This document shows positions 1 through 4,986 of a stretch of 6,372 nucleotides of DNA, piece by piece. The position numbers were made by a program, and so were the translations under genes. Where the stretch lies: positions 1-6,372 of the forward strand of contig JAQCIA010000127.1 of NCBI GenBank assembly GCA_027620105.1. The letters are read 5' to 3'. The notes under the pieces were generated by a model. That model was not told the DNA's origin. It saw only the letters and a program-made list of their open reading frames with translations, and searched no databases. The DNA is from Verrucomicrobiota bacterium (lineage in GTDB: Bacteria > Verrucomicrobiota > Kiritimatiellia > UBA8416 > JAIOPI01). The stretch's first letter is position 1. Each line of letters starts with the position of its first letter.

Positions 1-113
1 GGCAACGGCTGCCGGTAGAAGATCAGCGCGTCCTGGACGAAGTAGACAACCAATGGCAGACCAACGACGACTCCAGCCGCGATCTTCAGGAGGGATATAA
101 GAAGGCTCTCCAC
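1..113 (-). CDS. Membrane-anchored alpha/beta hydrolase, N-terminal fragment
   Basis: Only the first 37 codons lie in the window; the gene runs off the left edge. The translation begins VESLLISLLKIAAG, continues through a hydrophobic stretch (about residues 4-24, rich in V, L, G) and then reads YFVQDALIFYRQPL. A single N-terminal membrane segment followed by a 'Q-D-x-L-I-F-x-x-Q-P' motif is what I know from the start of many anchored alpha/beta hydrolases (serine hydrolase fold, usually of unknown substrate). The GTG at 113-111 is the only start between the in-frame TAG upstream (at about 127) and the hydrophobic segment; I see no strong Shine-Dalgarno sequence before it. The catalytic residues are outside the window, so family membership rests on the N-terminus alone. 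It may belong to a third cassette or be a chromosomal gene beyond the array. Confidence 0.5.
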   Translation of the reverse strand, partial: MESLLISLLKIAAGVVVGLPLVVYFVQDALIFYRQPL

Positions 114-374
114 CGAATCATTCTAAAGGCACCGGAATTGCGTGGTTCCTCAAAATTACATAGCGGCGGCGCCCGACTAACGCGCCGCGAGGGCAGGCGA
201 TCGTCTTCGATACCACAATTGCAAAGCTGATGCAGAAGGGCGGACTCTAGAAGCGTGTCCCTCCGCGATTACCAGCGGCGATAGAGACGGCAACAGCGCT
301 AAAAAATTGGTACGCGGAACCTTGGAACCATAAAGGACTTACATGAATGACGGGCACGCCGTTCCTTCTAGCCG
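114..374. other. Stretch with no firm gene
   Basis: About 260 bases between the outermost clear attC-like site and the hydrolase start. Neither strand has an ORF with convincing coding character, apart from the weak 36-residue candidate at 247-357. The sequence is GC-rich near 160-200 and AT-richer around 135-160 and 300-345. A pair of complementary hexamers (CGCCGC at 183-188, GCGGCG at 275-280), with a GACTAAC at 175-181, could be a decayed attC site, but the outer boxes do not match well enough to call it. Confidence 0.4.
247..357 (-). CDS. Possible small ORF (36 aa) at the start of the third cassette
   Basis: A GTG at 357-355 opens a 36-codon frame ending in TAG at 249-247. It is preceded by AAGGA with a 5-base spacer, a good ribosome binding site for this window, and lies about 20 bases after the crossover point of the attC site at 375-455, where the first gene of a cassette would be expected. 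The predicted peptide starts MPVIHVSPLWFQG and has a mildly hydrophobic centre (YQFFSAVAVSIAAG) that could touch a membrane. I do not recognise it. The same frame stays open further upstream through brnA in antisense, so openness alone is not evidence. Chance is a real alternative. Confidence 0.22.
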   Translation of the reverse strand: MPVIHVSPLWFQGSAYQFFSAVAVSIAAGNRGGTRF

Positions 375-455
375 GGCTAACGTTCGCAATGACGCGCACT
401 GATCGGCGCGCGCAGCGGCGCCGAAAAAGTGTCGCTGTCGATTGCGCTGTTGGAC
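375..455 (-). other. attC-like recombination site closing the brnTA cassette
   Basis: Read on the minus strand the site runs from GTCCAAC (455-449) to GTTAGCC (381-375), 81 bases. Inside the outer boxes, CGCAAT on the plus strand at 385-390 is complementary to ATTGCG at 441-446. The centre, TTTTTCGGCGCCGCTGCGCG and following, can fold further. The upstream box fits RYYYAAC; the downstream box departs from GTTRRRY at its sixth base. It starts 5 bases after the brnA stop, as expected for the 3' end of a cassette. The orientation is inferred from the genes. Confidence 0.62.
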
Positions 456-460
456 CGCAC

Positions 461-736
461 CTATACTGACTCTCGCAGAACACTAGCCATGCGTGTCTGC
501 CAACCTGGGCCAGTGGCCTTCCAGCGCGCAAGCGTATCGGGCGATAACCTGAGACTAATTGCGACCTTTGAATCCGGAGACCTGGGACGGCCACGTGGCT
601 TGAGCATGTTGGCCGCAACGCGCGCGCCGAAGATTTTCGGCAGCACCTCCCGTGCCGGGCGGGCCTTCGCAATCATAGCCACGGTCCATTCCGGATTTGT
701 GCGGCTGGACTTCCTAGACTTGGGTTGCTTTTTCAT
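461..736 (-). CDS. brnA: BrnA-type antitoxin
   Basis: A 91-residue antitoxin that binds and neutralises BrnT and, through its DNA-binding half, represses the operon. The N-terminal half is basic (MKKQPKSRKSSR) and continues with NPEWTVAMIAKARPAREVLP, a region I take to contact the toxin. The C-terminal half (about residues 48-91) has RGRPRSPDSKVAISLRLSPD and then LARWKATGPGWQTRMASVLR, the ribbon-helix-helix signature of this family: a strand with alternating residues, then 'G-x-G-W-Q-T-R' leading into helix 2. The ATG is preceded by AGAGGTG at a good distance and lies inside the 3' end of brnT (23-base overlap), so the two are co-translated. The stop is 5 bases before an attC-like site. Length fits the family. 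Confidence 0.88.
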   Translation of the reverse strand: MKKQPKSRKSSRTNPEWTVAMIAKARPAREVLPKIFGARVAANMLKPRGRPRSPDSKVAISLRLSPDTLARWKATGPGWQTRMASVLRESV

Positions 737-983
737 ACCGTTTCACCTCTCGTTTGTTGGCCTTTCGCAGACTGATGACCCGAGGCTTACCATCGCGAGG
801 CGTCAAAACCACGCTATGCAGCCGATCCTCAATGAAGCCAAGCACGCAGTAGCGCCGTTCTCCATAGGCTTTGCGCCTGTCTTCCCAGATCAGGGCTGTT
901 GCCCAGTCGAGTTGCTCGGCAAGGTCCAATGAAAGACCGCGCTCTGAAATATTGCGGCCTTCCTTTTGGGGATCCTTATCCAC
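714..983 (-). CDS. brnT: BrnT-type ribonuclease toxin
   Basis: Toxin of a type II toxin-antitoxin pair; BrnT proteins have a RelE-like fold and cleave RNA, stopping growth until BrnA binds them. From the GTG at 983 the protein is 89 residues, the usual size. Family landmarks are DPQKEGRNISERGLSLD (residues 4-20), the acidic/basic loop EDRRKAYGERRY (34-45), LTPRDGKPRVISLRKANKRE (60-79) and a final RYEK. A longer reading from TTG at 1010 adds nine residues (MYIRIYNNR), but its start lies inside the operator palindrome and upstream of the predicted transcription start, so I prefer GTG. Slight shortness of the first beta strand leaves some doubt about the start. brnA follows with a 23-base overlap. 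Confidence 0.87.
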   Translation of the reverse strand: MDKDPQKEGRNISERGLSLDLAEQLDWATALIWEDRRKAYGERRYCVLGFIEDRLHSVVLTPRDGKPRVISLRKANKREVKRYEKATQV

Positions 984-989
984 ACGGTT

Positions 990-1017
990 ATTGTATATAC
1001 GTATATACAAAAAGCAA
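990..1017 (-). promoter_or_regulatory. Candidate brnTA promoter
   Basis: On the minus strand TTGCTT (1017-1012) and TACAAT (995-990) are 16 bases apart, a reasonable -35/-10 pair (TACAAT is one base off the consensus). Transcription would start near 983, at the GTG chosen for brnT, so the mRNA could be leaderless; no Shine-Dalgarno sequence is seen before that GTG. Most of the spacer is occupied by the palindrome at 991-1010. Confidence 0.45.
991..1010. promoter_or_regulatory. Perfect 20-base palindrome, likely BrnA operator
   Basis: TTGTATATACGTATATACAA is identical to its own reverse complement over all 20 bases. It sits between and partly over the -35 and -10 elements of the candidate brnTA promoter. 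Ribbon-helix-helix antitoxins bind short inverted repeats and autoregulate, so a bound BrnA would block RNA polymerase here. The palindrome is seen directly; the binding protein is inferred. Confidence 0.68.
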
Positions 1018-1053
1018 GCCCGGCTAACACCTGTGGGCTACTCTTACGGTGCG

Positions 1054-1120
1054 GTCCAACGTTCCGCACCACCCGCGCGCGCCGCTCTCGCGCGCGTCGG
1101 TGTGCGTGCGGCGGTTAGAC
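1054..1120 (-). other. attC-like recombination site closing cassette A
   Basis: 67 bases from GTCTAAC to GTTGGAC on the minus strand (1120-1114 and 1060-1054), matching RYYYAAC and GTTRRRY exactly; the two boxes pair with one G-T wobble. CCGCAC at 1064-1069 is complementary to GTGCGG at 1106-1111, and a central stem CGCGCGC (1074-1080) pairs with GCGCGCG (1090-1096). A few extra unpaired bases lie on one arm, as in attC hairpins. It begins 3 bases after the stop codon of the upstream gene. This is the clearest of the sites. Confidence 0.75.
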
Positions 1121-1123
1121 CGA

Positions 1124-1788
1124 TCATCTCTTCCGCCCTACGCCCTTGGCCTTGATCTGCGCGTTTAGGTTCCGGATCTCGTTCTTTAGCGCATACTCAT
1201 CTACGTCATTCAATTCTGGGATCTTGTTCTGTGCGTACGCGATCATCGCGCGTTGAGTCGGAAGGCGTACGAACCGAGAGTCATCAAGAAGGCGCGGCAA
1301 TGCCGCTAGTGCCTTACGATCTCTCTCCTCCTGTGCCACCTGTGACCGCTCTTCAGCAGCGGCGTGACTGCTCTCAACTTGATCGGTGGCCTTTTCCCAA
1401 AGGCCAATGAACTTGAGCCACCAATCCTCGTTGAGGAAGAAATTGAGAGTGACACTGGGCGATACAAGTGAGAGCTTGTACGTCGCGATTTCACCAATAT
1501 GCGCTTTGAACTCACGCAGTTTAGGTACAAGCGTACAAAGGTCTATTTCCTCTTCAGCGCCAGTTTCATTCTCCCCTTCAGGCGCATACGAAAAACGCGT
1601 CTCCGTAAGGACTTCGGTATAGATCAGGACTATCGGCGTCCCGGGTGCGTGTGCCGCTTCAACGAACTCAGTCAGCCCCCCCCAATGAACGTACGGCCTC
1701 TTGGGTCATCATCGAACGGACTACCCTCGACAAGAACCGGGTGCAGCTTTGCGGCCCGCAATTGTTTTTTTAGTTCTTCTAGCCCCAT
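1124..1788 (-). CDS. Unknown protein, reading frame split at a G8 run
   Basis: The ATG at 1788-1786 has GGAG seven bases upstream and lies 11 bases after the stop of the preceding gene. The first frame reads MGLEELKKQLRAAKLHPVLV and on to RTFIGGG, then hits TGA at 1674-1672 after 38 residues. A second frame, open from at least 1675 to a TGA at 1126-1124, continues LTEFVEAAHAPGTPIVLIYT, then NFFLNEDWWLKFIGLW, an Ala/Glu/Arg-rich probable coiled coil, and a basic tail GVGRKR. The frames meet at eight consecutive G (plus strand C at 1676-1683); one extra G, or a -1 slip, gives a 221-residue protein. Both halves look coding. The second half has no ATG near its beginning; the GTG at 1339 would give only a 71-residue remnant. 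I do not recognise the protein. The break may be a sequencing error, a true mutation or a used frameshift. Confidence 0.6.
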
Positions 1789-1799
1789 AGGACCGCTCC

Positions 1800-2243
1800 C
1801 TACTTGATACCTCTGGACCCGACGACGAATCGAGGATCGTCCTCGGCAGGTTCAAAAAACGCCCAAAACTGCCGCTCTGGCGGACGCACCCCGATCCTAG
1901 TTTGGACCATGGGGGTAGACACCAAAAGTCGAGCGCCATTGTCGAAAACTATTTCAAGCGAACCGTCGTCACCAGCACTGAGGCCGAGGCAGGTGACAGG
2001 GACAAGGCGACCAATAGCCGCCGCAGAACTGTTCGGGTCTGCGACGACCTCGTTGCCCTTCTTCCATGACCACGAGCATTCGATGTTCATTGCGAAAGTT
2101 CCACGCTCCTTCGACTCGCCGCCGTTCTGAAACAACACTTGGTGGTCGCCGATCTCGAGGCTCAAGAGGCCTGGCATATTTTCAATGCCCCAGATCGGAA
2201 GGCCCAGAATCGGCCGTAGCTTCTGCTCGATCGCTTGCTTCAT
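1800..2243 (-). CDS. Uncharacterised 147-aa cassette protein
   Basis: First gene of cassette A, 147 residues, no signal peptide or membrane segment, so probably cytoplasmic. It starts with an amphipathic MKQAIEQKLRPILGLPIWGI and contains GTFAMNIECSWSWKKGNEVV (residues 48-67) and a C-terminal block FWAFFEPAEDDPRFVVGSRGIK (126-147). This pattern, a 'G-x-x-A-x-x-x-x-C-x-W' strand in the first half and a 'W-x-x-F-x-P-x-x-x-x-x-F-V-V-x-x-x-G-I' ending, reminds me of a family of small bacterial proteins of unknown function (possibly DUF6188-like); I hold that link weakly. No catalytic motif is evident. The ATG is about ten bases after the attC crossover box and has no clear Shine-Dalgarno sequence. 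It is followed after 11 bases by the frameshifted gene, so the two probably form one transcript. Confidence 0.72.
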   Translation of the reverse strand: MKQAIEQKLRPILGLPIWGIENMPGLLSLEIGDHQVLFQNGGESKERGTFAMNIECSWSWKKGNEVVADPNSSAAAIGRLVPVTCLGLSAGDDGSLEIVFDNGARLLVSTPMVQTRIGVRPPERQFWAFFEPAEDDPRFVVGSRGIK

Positions 2244-2253
2244 GGTAAGAGCG

Positions 2254-2304
2254 GTCTAACGTGCCGTTAACGCGCGGGCCGCTTGCGGCCCGTCGGCGTT
2301 GAAC
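2254..2304 (-). other. attC-like recombination site at the right edge of the array
   Basis: 51 bases from GTTCAAC (2304-2298) to GTTAGAC (2260-2254) on the minus strand; both boxes fit RYYYAAC and GTTRRRY. Inner arms GCCG (2263-2266) and CGGC (2294-2297) are complementary, and the centre has a perfect 8-base stem CGGGCCGC (2275-2282) / GCGGCCCG (2285-2292) around TT. It lies 36 bases after the stop of the secreted hydrolase and about ten before the next start codon. The strong hairpin alone could be a terminator, but there is no T-run, and the outer boxes favour attC. Confidence 0.65.
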
Positions 2305-2340
2305 GGATGGTTCGGCGAAGGACTCCAGCGAGAGGAGCCA

Positions 2341-3210
2341 TCAGCGGGTTCCCGAGCCACCGATCCGCCGCGCCAGGAAATCAAGCGTCAGCTTCCAGGT
2401 CGCTTCGACAGATTCCCGGTTGTACCGGTAAGTGACCGTCCGCCCTCCCTGCCGCTCCGTGAACGGCTTGTCGCCCATCCACGTGTGGTCGAACGCGTGG
2501 GTGGTACCCGGAAAGACCGTGAGTTCCACAGGCATTCCCCTGGCCGCATTCTTTTTCGCCTGGTCGATACACGAACGCGGATCCGCCTCATCATCGTCGG
2601 TGCCCACCAGCACCAGCAGCGGGATATCGGTGTCATCGTAGAAGTTCCATTGATGGTCGCGGTATGCTTGTCCGCCCTGTTGGTTGCACCATGGGTACAC
2701 GCTGATGATCGCGGCAAACCGCTCCCCGCCCAGATGCTTTGCACGGAAGCCTTCGCTCGCTTCGCGCAATCCCGCCATAGCGCCATAGGAGAATCCCATC
2801 TGCACGATGCGCTTGCCGTCCACGAACGGCAGGGAACGCAAATGCCGCATGGCAGTGACATCGTCCTGGGCGTACTCGGTCACGCTTACGTTGAAGCTCC
2901 CGCAGTTCGTATTCATGCGGCGCGGGCCGAGATGATCCACGACCAGGACTGCGTAGCTCGCGGCCAGGAAGCGCTGCGCCCATTCGAAGATGTGCTGCCG
3001 CAGCGGTCCGCACGTGTGCGAGAGAACTACCGCAGGAAACGGACCAGCGCCTTCGGGAGCATAGAGCCTCGCGCCCGTGAACGCGCCCCGGCCAGGCAGT
3101 TTGACCTCGCGCTCGGGTTCCTTCGGGAAAGCCAGATCCGGTTGCGCGGTACACGGCGTCGCGCAGGAAAAAGCGAGTGCGGCCAAACATGCCACCGTTG
3201 ATCGGTTCAT
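2341..3210 (-). CDS. Secreted dienelactone-hydrolase-family alpha/beta hydrolase
   Basis: A 289-residue alpha/beta hydrolase. The N-terminus MNRSTVACLAALAFSCATPC is a Sec signal peptide, probably cut near residues 22-24; the cysteines do not form a proper lipobox, so a soluble periplasmic or exported enzyme is more likely than a lipoprotein. The mature part has VVLSHTCGP (61-69, oxyanion region), the nucleophile elbow GFSYG (139-143, Ser141), VGTDDDEADP (202-211, acid) and TTHAFDHTW (236-244, His238), so the Ser-Asp-His triad is complete. Classical dienelactone hydrolases use Cys at the nucleophile; Ser suggests a general esterase or hydrolase, and I cannot name the substrate. The ATG at 3210 has GGAGG seven bases upstream. 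The gene has its own promoter region and sits between lipA and the cassette array; whether it is a cassette itself is unclear. Confidence 0.85.
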   Translation of the reverse strand: MNRSTVACLAALAFSCATPCTAQPDLAFPKEPEREVKLPGRGAFTGARLYAPEGAGPFPAVVLSHTCGPLRQHIFEWAQRFLAASYAVLVVDHLGPRRMNTNCGSFNVSVTEYAQDDVTAMRHLRSLPFVDGKRIVQMGFSYGAMAGLREASEGFRAKHLGGERFAAIISVYPWCNQQGGQAYRDHQWNFYDDTDIPLLVLVGTDDDEADPRSCIDQAKKNAARGMPVELTVFPGTTHAFDHTWMGDKPFTERQGGRTVTYRYNRESVEATWKLTLDFLARRIGGSGTR

Positions 3211-3232
3211 CGGAAGACCTCCAGCGCCGAAC

Positions 3233-3261
3233 GTAATGTGAACTCCCTAAACGGAGGTCAA
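3233..3261 (-). promoter_or_regulatory. Weak candidate promoter for the secreted hydrolase
   Basis: TTGACC (3261-3256) on the minus strand matches the -35 consensus at five of six bases; 17 bases later CATTAC (3238-3233) is a poor -10. It lies 23 bases before the start codon. The rest of the 200-base gap upstream to lipA shows no better pair, so this is a position guess. Confidence 0.27.
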
Positions 3262-3394
3262 TTAGACACCCGACCACCTCAGCCTGACATCTGTCCCTCA
3301 GGATCAAGCGTTTAGCGCACTGTACGTATCTACACTATCCGGGTTCTGCGCCCCGTCGAGGCGGATATCAGGGGAGATAGGCTGCAGCGAAGCG

Positions 3395-3419
3395 AAAAAC
3401 CGCCCTCTATTCAAAGGGC
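3395..3419 (-). terminator. Small intrinsic terminator overlapping the lipA stop
   Basis: On the minus strand GCCCT (3419-3415) and AGGGC (3406-3402) form a 5-base stem around an 8-base loop that contains the lipA stop codon. After GG come five T (3399-3395). The stem is short, so termination may be partial, but the position at the end of the lip cluster fits. Confidence 0.4.
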
Positions 3420-4367
3420 AATGAACCTACCCACCCCCGCTTCCTCTGCCTGCTTGTCCGCGTGGTACGACGAGCGCACCATCGACCCGATCGCCGCGTG
3501 CCTGAACCCCAACGCCTGCGCCTCGCGCTCGAACATCCCAAACACATCCGGATGCACGTAGCGCTCCACCGACAAATGGTGTGGCGACGGCTGCAGGTAC
3601 TGCCCGATGGTCAGCATGCCCACACCATGCGCGCGCAAATCGCGCATCACCTGGAGGATCTCCTCGTCGGTCTCGCCCAGCCCCACCATCAATCCTGACT
3701 TGGTGGGCACCGACGGCACGTGCTGCTTGAACTCCTGCAGGAGCTTCAGCGAGTGTCGGTAATCCCCGCCCGGACGCGCCTGGCGATACAAGCGCGGTAC
3801 GGTTTCCAAGTTGTGGTTCATGACATCAGGCGGCGCAGCCAGCAGTATCTCCAGCGCCCGGTCCATGCGCCCGCGGAAATCGGGCACCAGAACCTCAATG
3901 GCGGTCTGCGGCGAACGTTCGCGCACCGCGCGAATGCAATCCACGAAGTGCTGCGCCCCGCCATCCTTCAGGTCATCCCGGTCGACGCTGGTGATGACGA
4001 CGTACTTCAAGTTCAGCTTCGCAATGGTGTCCGCAAGATGCGCGGGCTCCTCCGCATCCGGGGCCAGCGGCCGGCCATGCCCCACGTCGCAGAACGGACA
4101 GCGCCGCGTGCAGATGTCGCCCAGGATCATGAACGTCGCCGTGCCCTTGCCGAAGCACTCGCCAATGTTCGGGCAGGAGGCTTCCTCGCACACGGTATGG
4201 AGTTCCTGTTCCCGCAGGATCTTCTTGATCTCGTAGAAGCGCGTGCCCGCGCTCGCCGCCTTGACGCGGATCCACGCCGGCTTGGCCAGCGGTGCCTTGG
4301 GCACGATCTTGATCGGGATGCGGGCGGTCTTCTCGCGGCCCTTTTCCTTGATGCCGGCTTCACGCAT
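3411..4367 (-). CDS. lipA: Lipoyl synthase
   Basis: Radical SAM enzyme that inserts two sulfur atoms into the octanoyl chain on lipoyl domains of pyruvate and 2-oxoglutarate dehydrogenases and the glycine cleavage system. At 318 residues it has the normal length. The auxiliary [4Fe-4S] cluster motif is C60-x4-C65-x5-C71 (CEEASCPNIGEC), the radical SAM cluster is C86-x3-C90-x2-C93 (CTRRCPFC), and the C-terminal RSSY (298-301) supplies the serine ligand of the auxiliary cluster. ITSVDRDDLKDGGAQH and GLMVGLGETDEEI are further family blocks. The basic N-terminal extension before residue 40 is usual in proteobacterial LipA. The ATG is one base after the lipB stop with no clear Shine-Dalgarno sequence of its own, suggesting coupling to lipB. 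It is the last gene of the cluster. Confidence 0.97.
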   Translation of the reverse strand: MREAGIKEKGREKTARIPIKIVPKAPLAKPAWIRVKAASAGTRFYEIKKILREQELHTVCEEASCPNIGECFGKGTATFMILGDICTRRCPFCDVGHGRPLAPDAEEPAHLADTIAKLNLKYVVITSVDRDDLKDGGAQHFVDCIRAVRERSPQTAIEVLVPDFRGRMDRALEILLAAPPDVMNHNLETVPRLYRQARPGGDYRHSLKLLQEFKQHVPSVPTKSGLMVGLGETDEEILQVMRDLRAHGVGMLTIGQYLQPSPHHLSVERYVHPDVFGMFEREAQALGFRHAAIGSMVRSSYHADKQAEEAGVGRFIAL

Positions 4368-4368
4368 C

Positions 4369-4986
4369 TCAGAGCCTGCTCGCCAAGAGGCGCGCGAGGC
4401 GGATGCCGACTTCCTTCGCCGTGCCGGTGACGCCGAAATCGCGCGCCTGCACCACTTTCAGTCCCGGATACCCGCAGGGATCGATGGCGGCAAAAGGAGC
4501 CAGATCCATGTCCACGTTCAATGCCAGTCCGTGCCACGCGCGCCCGCGCGTGACGCGGATGCCCAGAGAAGCGATCTTCGCGCTGCCGACATACACCCCG
4601 GGCGCGCCGGCCTGGCGCTCGGCCTCGATGCCGTAGCTGGTAAGGAAATTGATCACGCACTGCTCGAGCAGGTGCACGAACGCTTTCACCTTGATGCCGC
4701 GCCGCCCGATATCGACCATGGTGTAGATCACCGCCTGCCCCGGCCCATGATAGGTGATCTCCCCGCCGCGCCCGGCTTGCACCACCGGGATGCCGTTCGC
4801 CACCTTCGGTCCGAATTTCGGATCCGCGCCCTGCCCCAGCGTGTACACCGGCGGATGCTCCACCACCCACAACTCATCGGGCGTTTCCGCGTCGCGCGCC
4901 AGCGTGAATTCGCGCATGCGCGCGAGCACCGCCGCGTAGTCGGTCAGGCCAAGGCTCTTGATGCGCGGCGCCACCGCCAAGTCCAT
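4369..4986 (-). CDS. lipB: Octanoyltransferase (lipoyl(octanoyl) transferase)
   Basis: Transfers octanoate from octanoyl-acyl carrier protein to a lysine of lipoyl domains, through a thioester on the enzyme; the product is the substrate of LipA. 205 residues, close to the usual 210-215. Motifs are ELWVVEHPPVYTLGQGAD (39-55), RGGEITYHGPGQ (73-84), the catalytic lysine in SAKIASLGIR (Lys137) and the nucleophile cysteine in DPCGYPGL (Cys171). I start at the ATG at 4986, which shares its A with the TGA of the upstream gene (TGATG); a GTG 33 bases upstream would lie inside that gene and add MRPPLGGDGAL, which is not needed. Translation is probably coupled in both directions along the cluster. Confidence 0.96.
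   Translation of the reverse strand: MDLAVAPRIKSLGLTDYAAVLARMREFTLARDAETPDELWVVEHPPVYTLGQGADPKFGPKVANGIPVVQAGRGGEITYHGPGQAVIYTMVDIGRRGIKVKAFVHLLEQCVINFLTSYGIEAERQAGAPGVYVGSAKIASLGIRVTRGRAWHGLALNVDMDLAPFAAIDPCGYPGLKVVQARDFGVTGTAKEVGIRLARLLASRL

Larger units (their letters stand above)
381..1059 (-). mobile_element. Integron gene cassette B (brnT-brnA)
   Basis: Segment between the predicted crossover points (after the G of the G-TT boxes) of the sites at 1054-1120 and 375-455, 679 bases. It holds one promoter, brnT, brnA and a terminal attC-like site, the standard one-cargo-plus-attC design. Unlike most cassette genes, the cargo carries its own promoter, which is usual for toxin-antitoxin cassettes. 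A second copy of the R'-like box with its flank (GTTAGCCGGGC, 1027-1017) lies inside the 5' leader and resembles the true box at 381-371, which may mark an older cassette edge. Confidence 0.58.
1060..2259 (-). mobile_element. Integron gene cassette A (two unknown genes)
   Basis: 1200 bases between the predicted crossover points of the sites at 2254-2304 and 1054-1120. The first start codon (2243) comes about ten bases after the crossover box and the last stop (1126-1124) three bases before the closing attC box, the tight packing typical of cassettes. It carries two co-directional genes 11 bases apart, less common than single-gene cassettes. No internal promoter is evident, so expression probably depends on transcription entering from the right. 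Confidence 0.58.

Noticed and set aside
175..287. Possible fourth attC site (GACTAAC at 175-181, CGCCGC at 183-188, GCGGCG at 275-280, GATAGAGAC near 280-288)
   Set aside because: Inner hexamers are complementary, but neither outer box fits the consensus and the supposed upstream box is badly degenerate. It would also overlap the small ORF. Too weak to annotate.
714..1010. Longer BrnT from TTG at 1010
   Set aside because: The start codon lies in the 20-base palindrome and upstream of the predicted transcription start, and there is no ribosome binding site. The GTG at 983 gives the family length.
2275..2292. Rho-independent terminator for the secreted hydrolase
   Set aside because: The 8-base hairpin is strong, but no T-run follows on the minus strand and the flanking boxes make it the centre of an attC-like site.
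2299..3201. 300-codon plus-strand ORF
   Set aside because: Antisense to the secreted hydrolase, which has a signal peptide, full catalytic triad and ribosome binding site. The plus-strand protein is Arg/His/Pro-rich with no recognisable motif, as expected of a GC-rich shadow frame.
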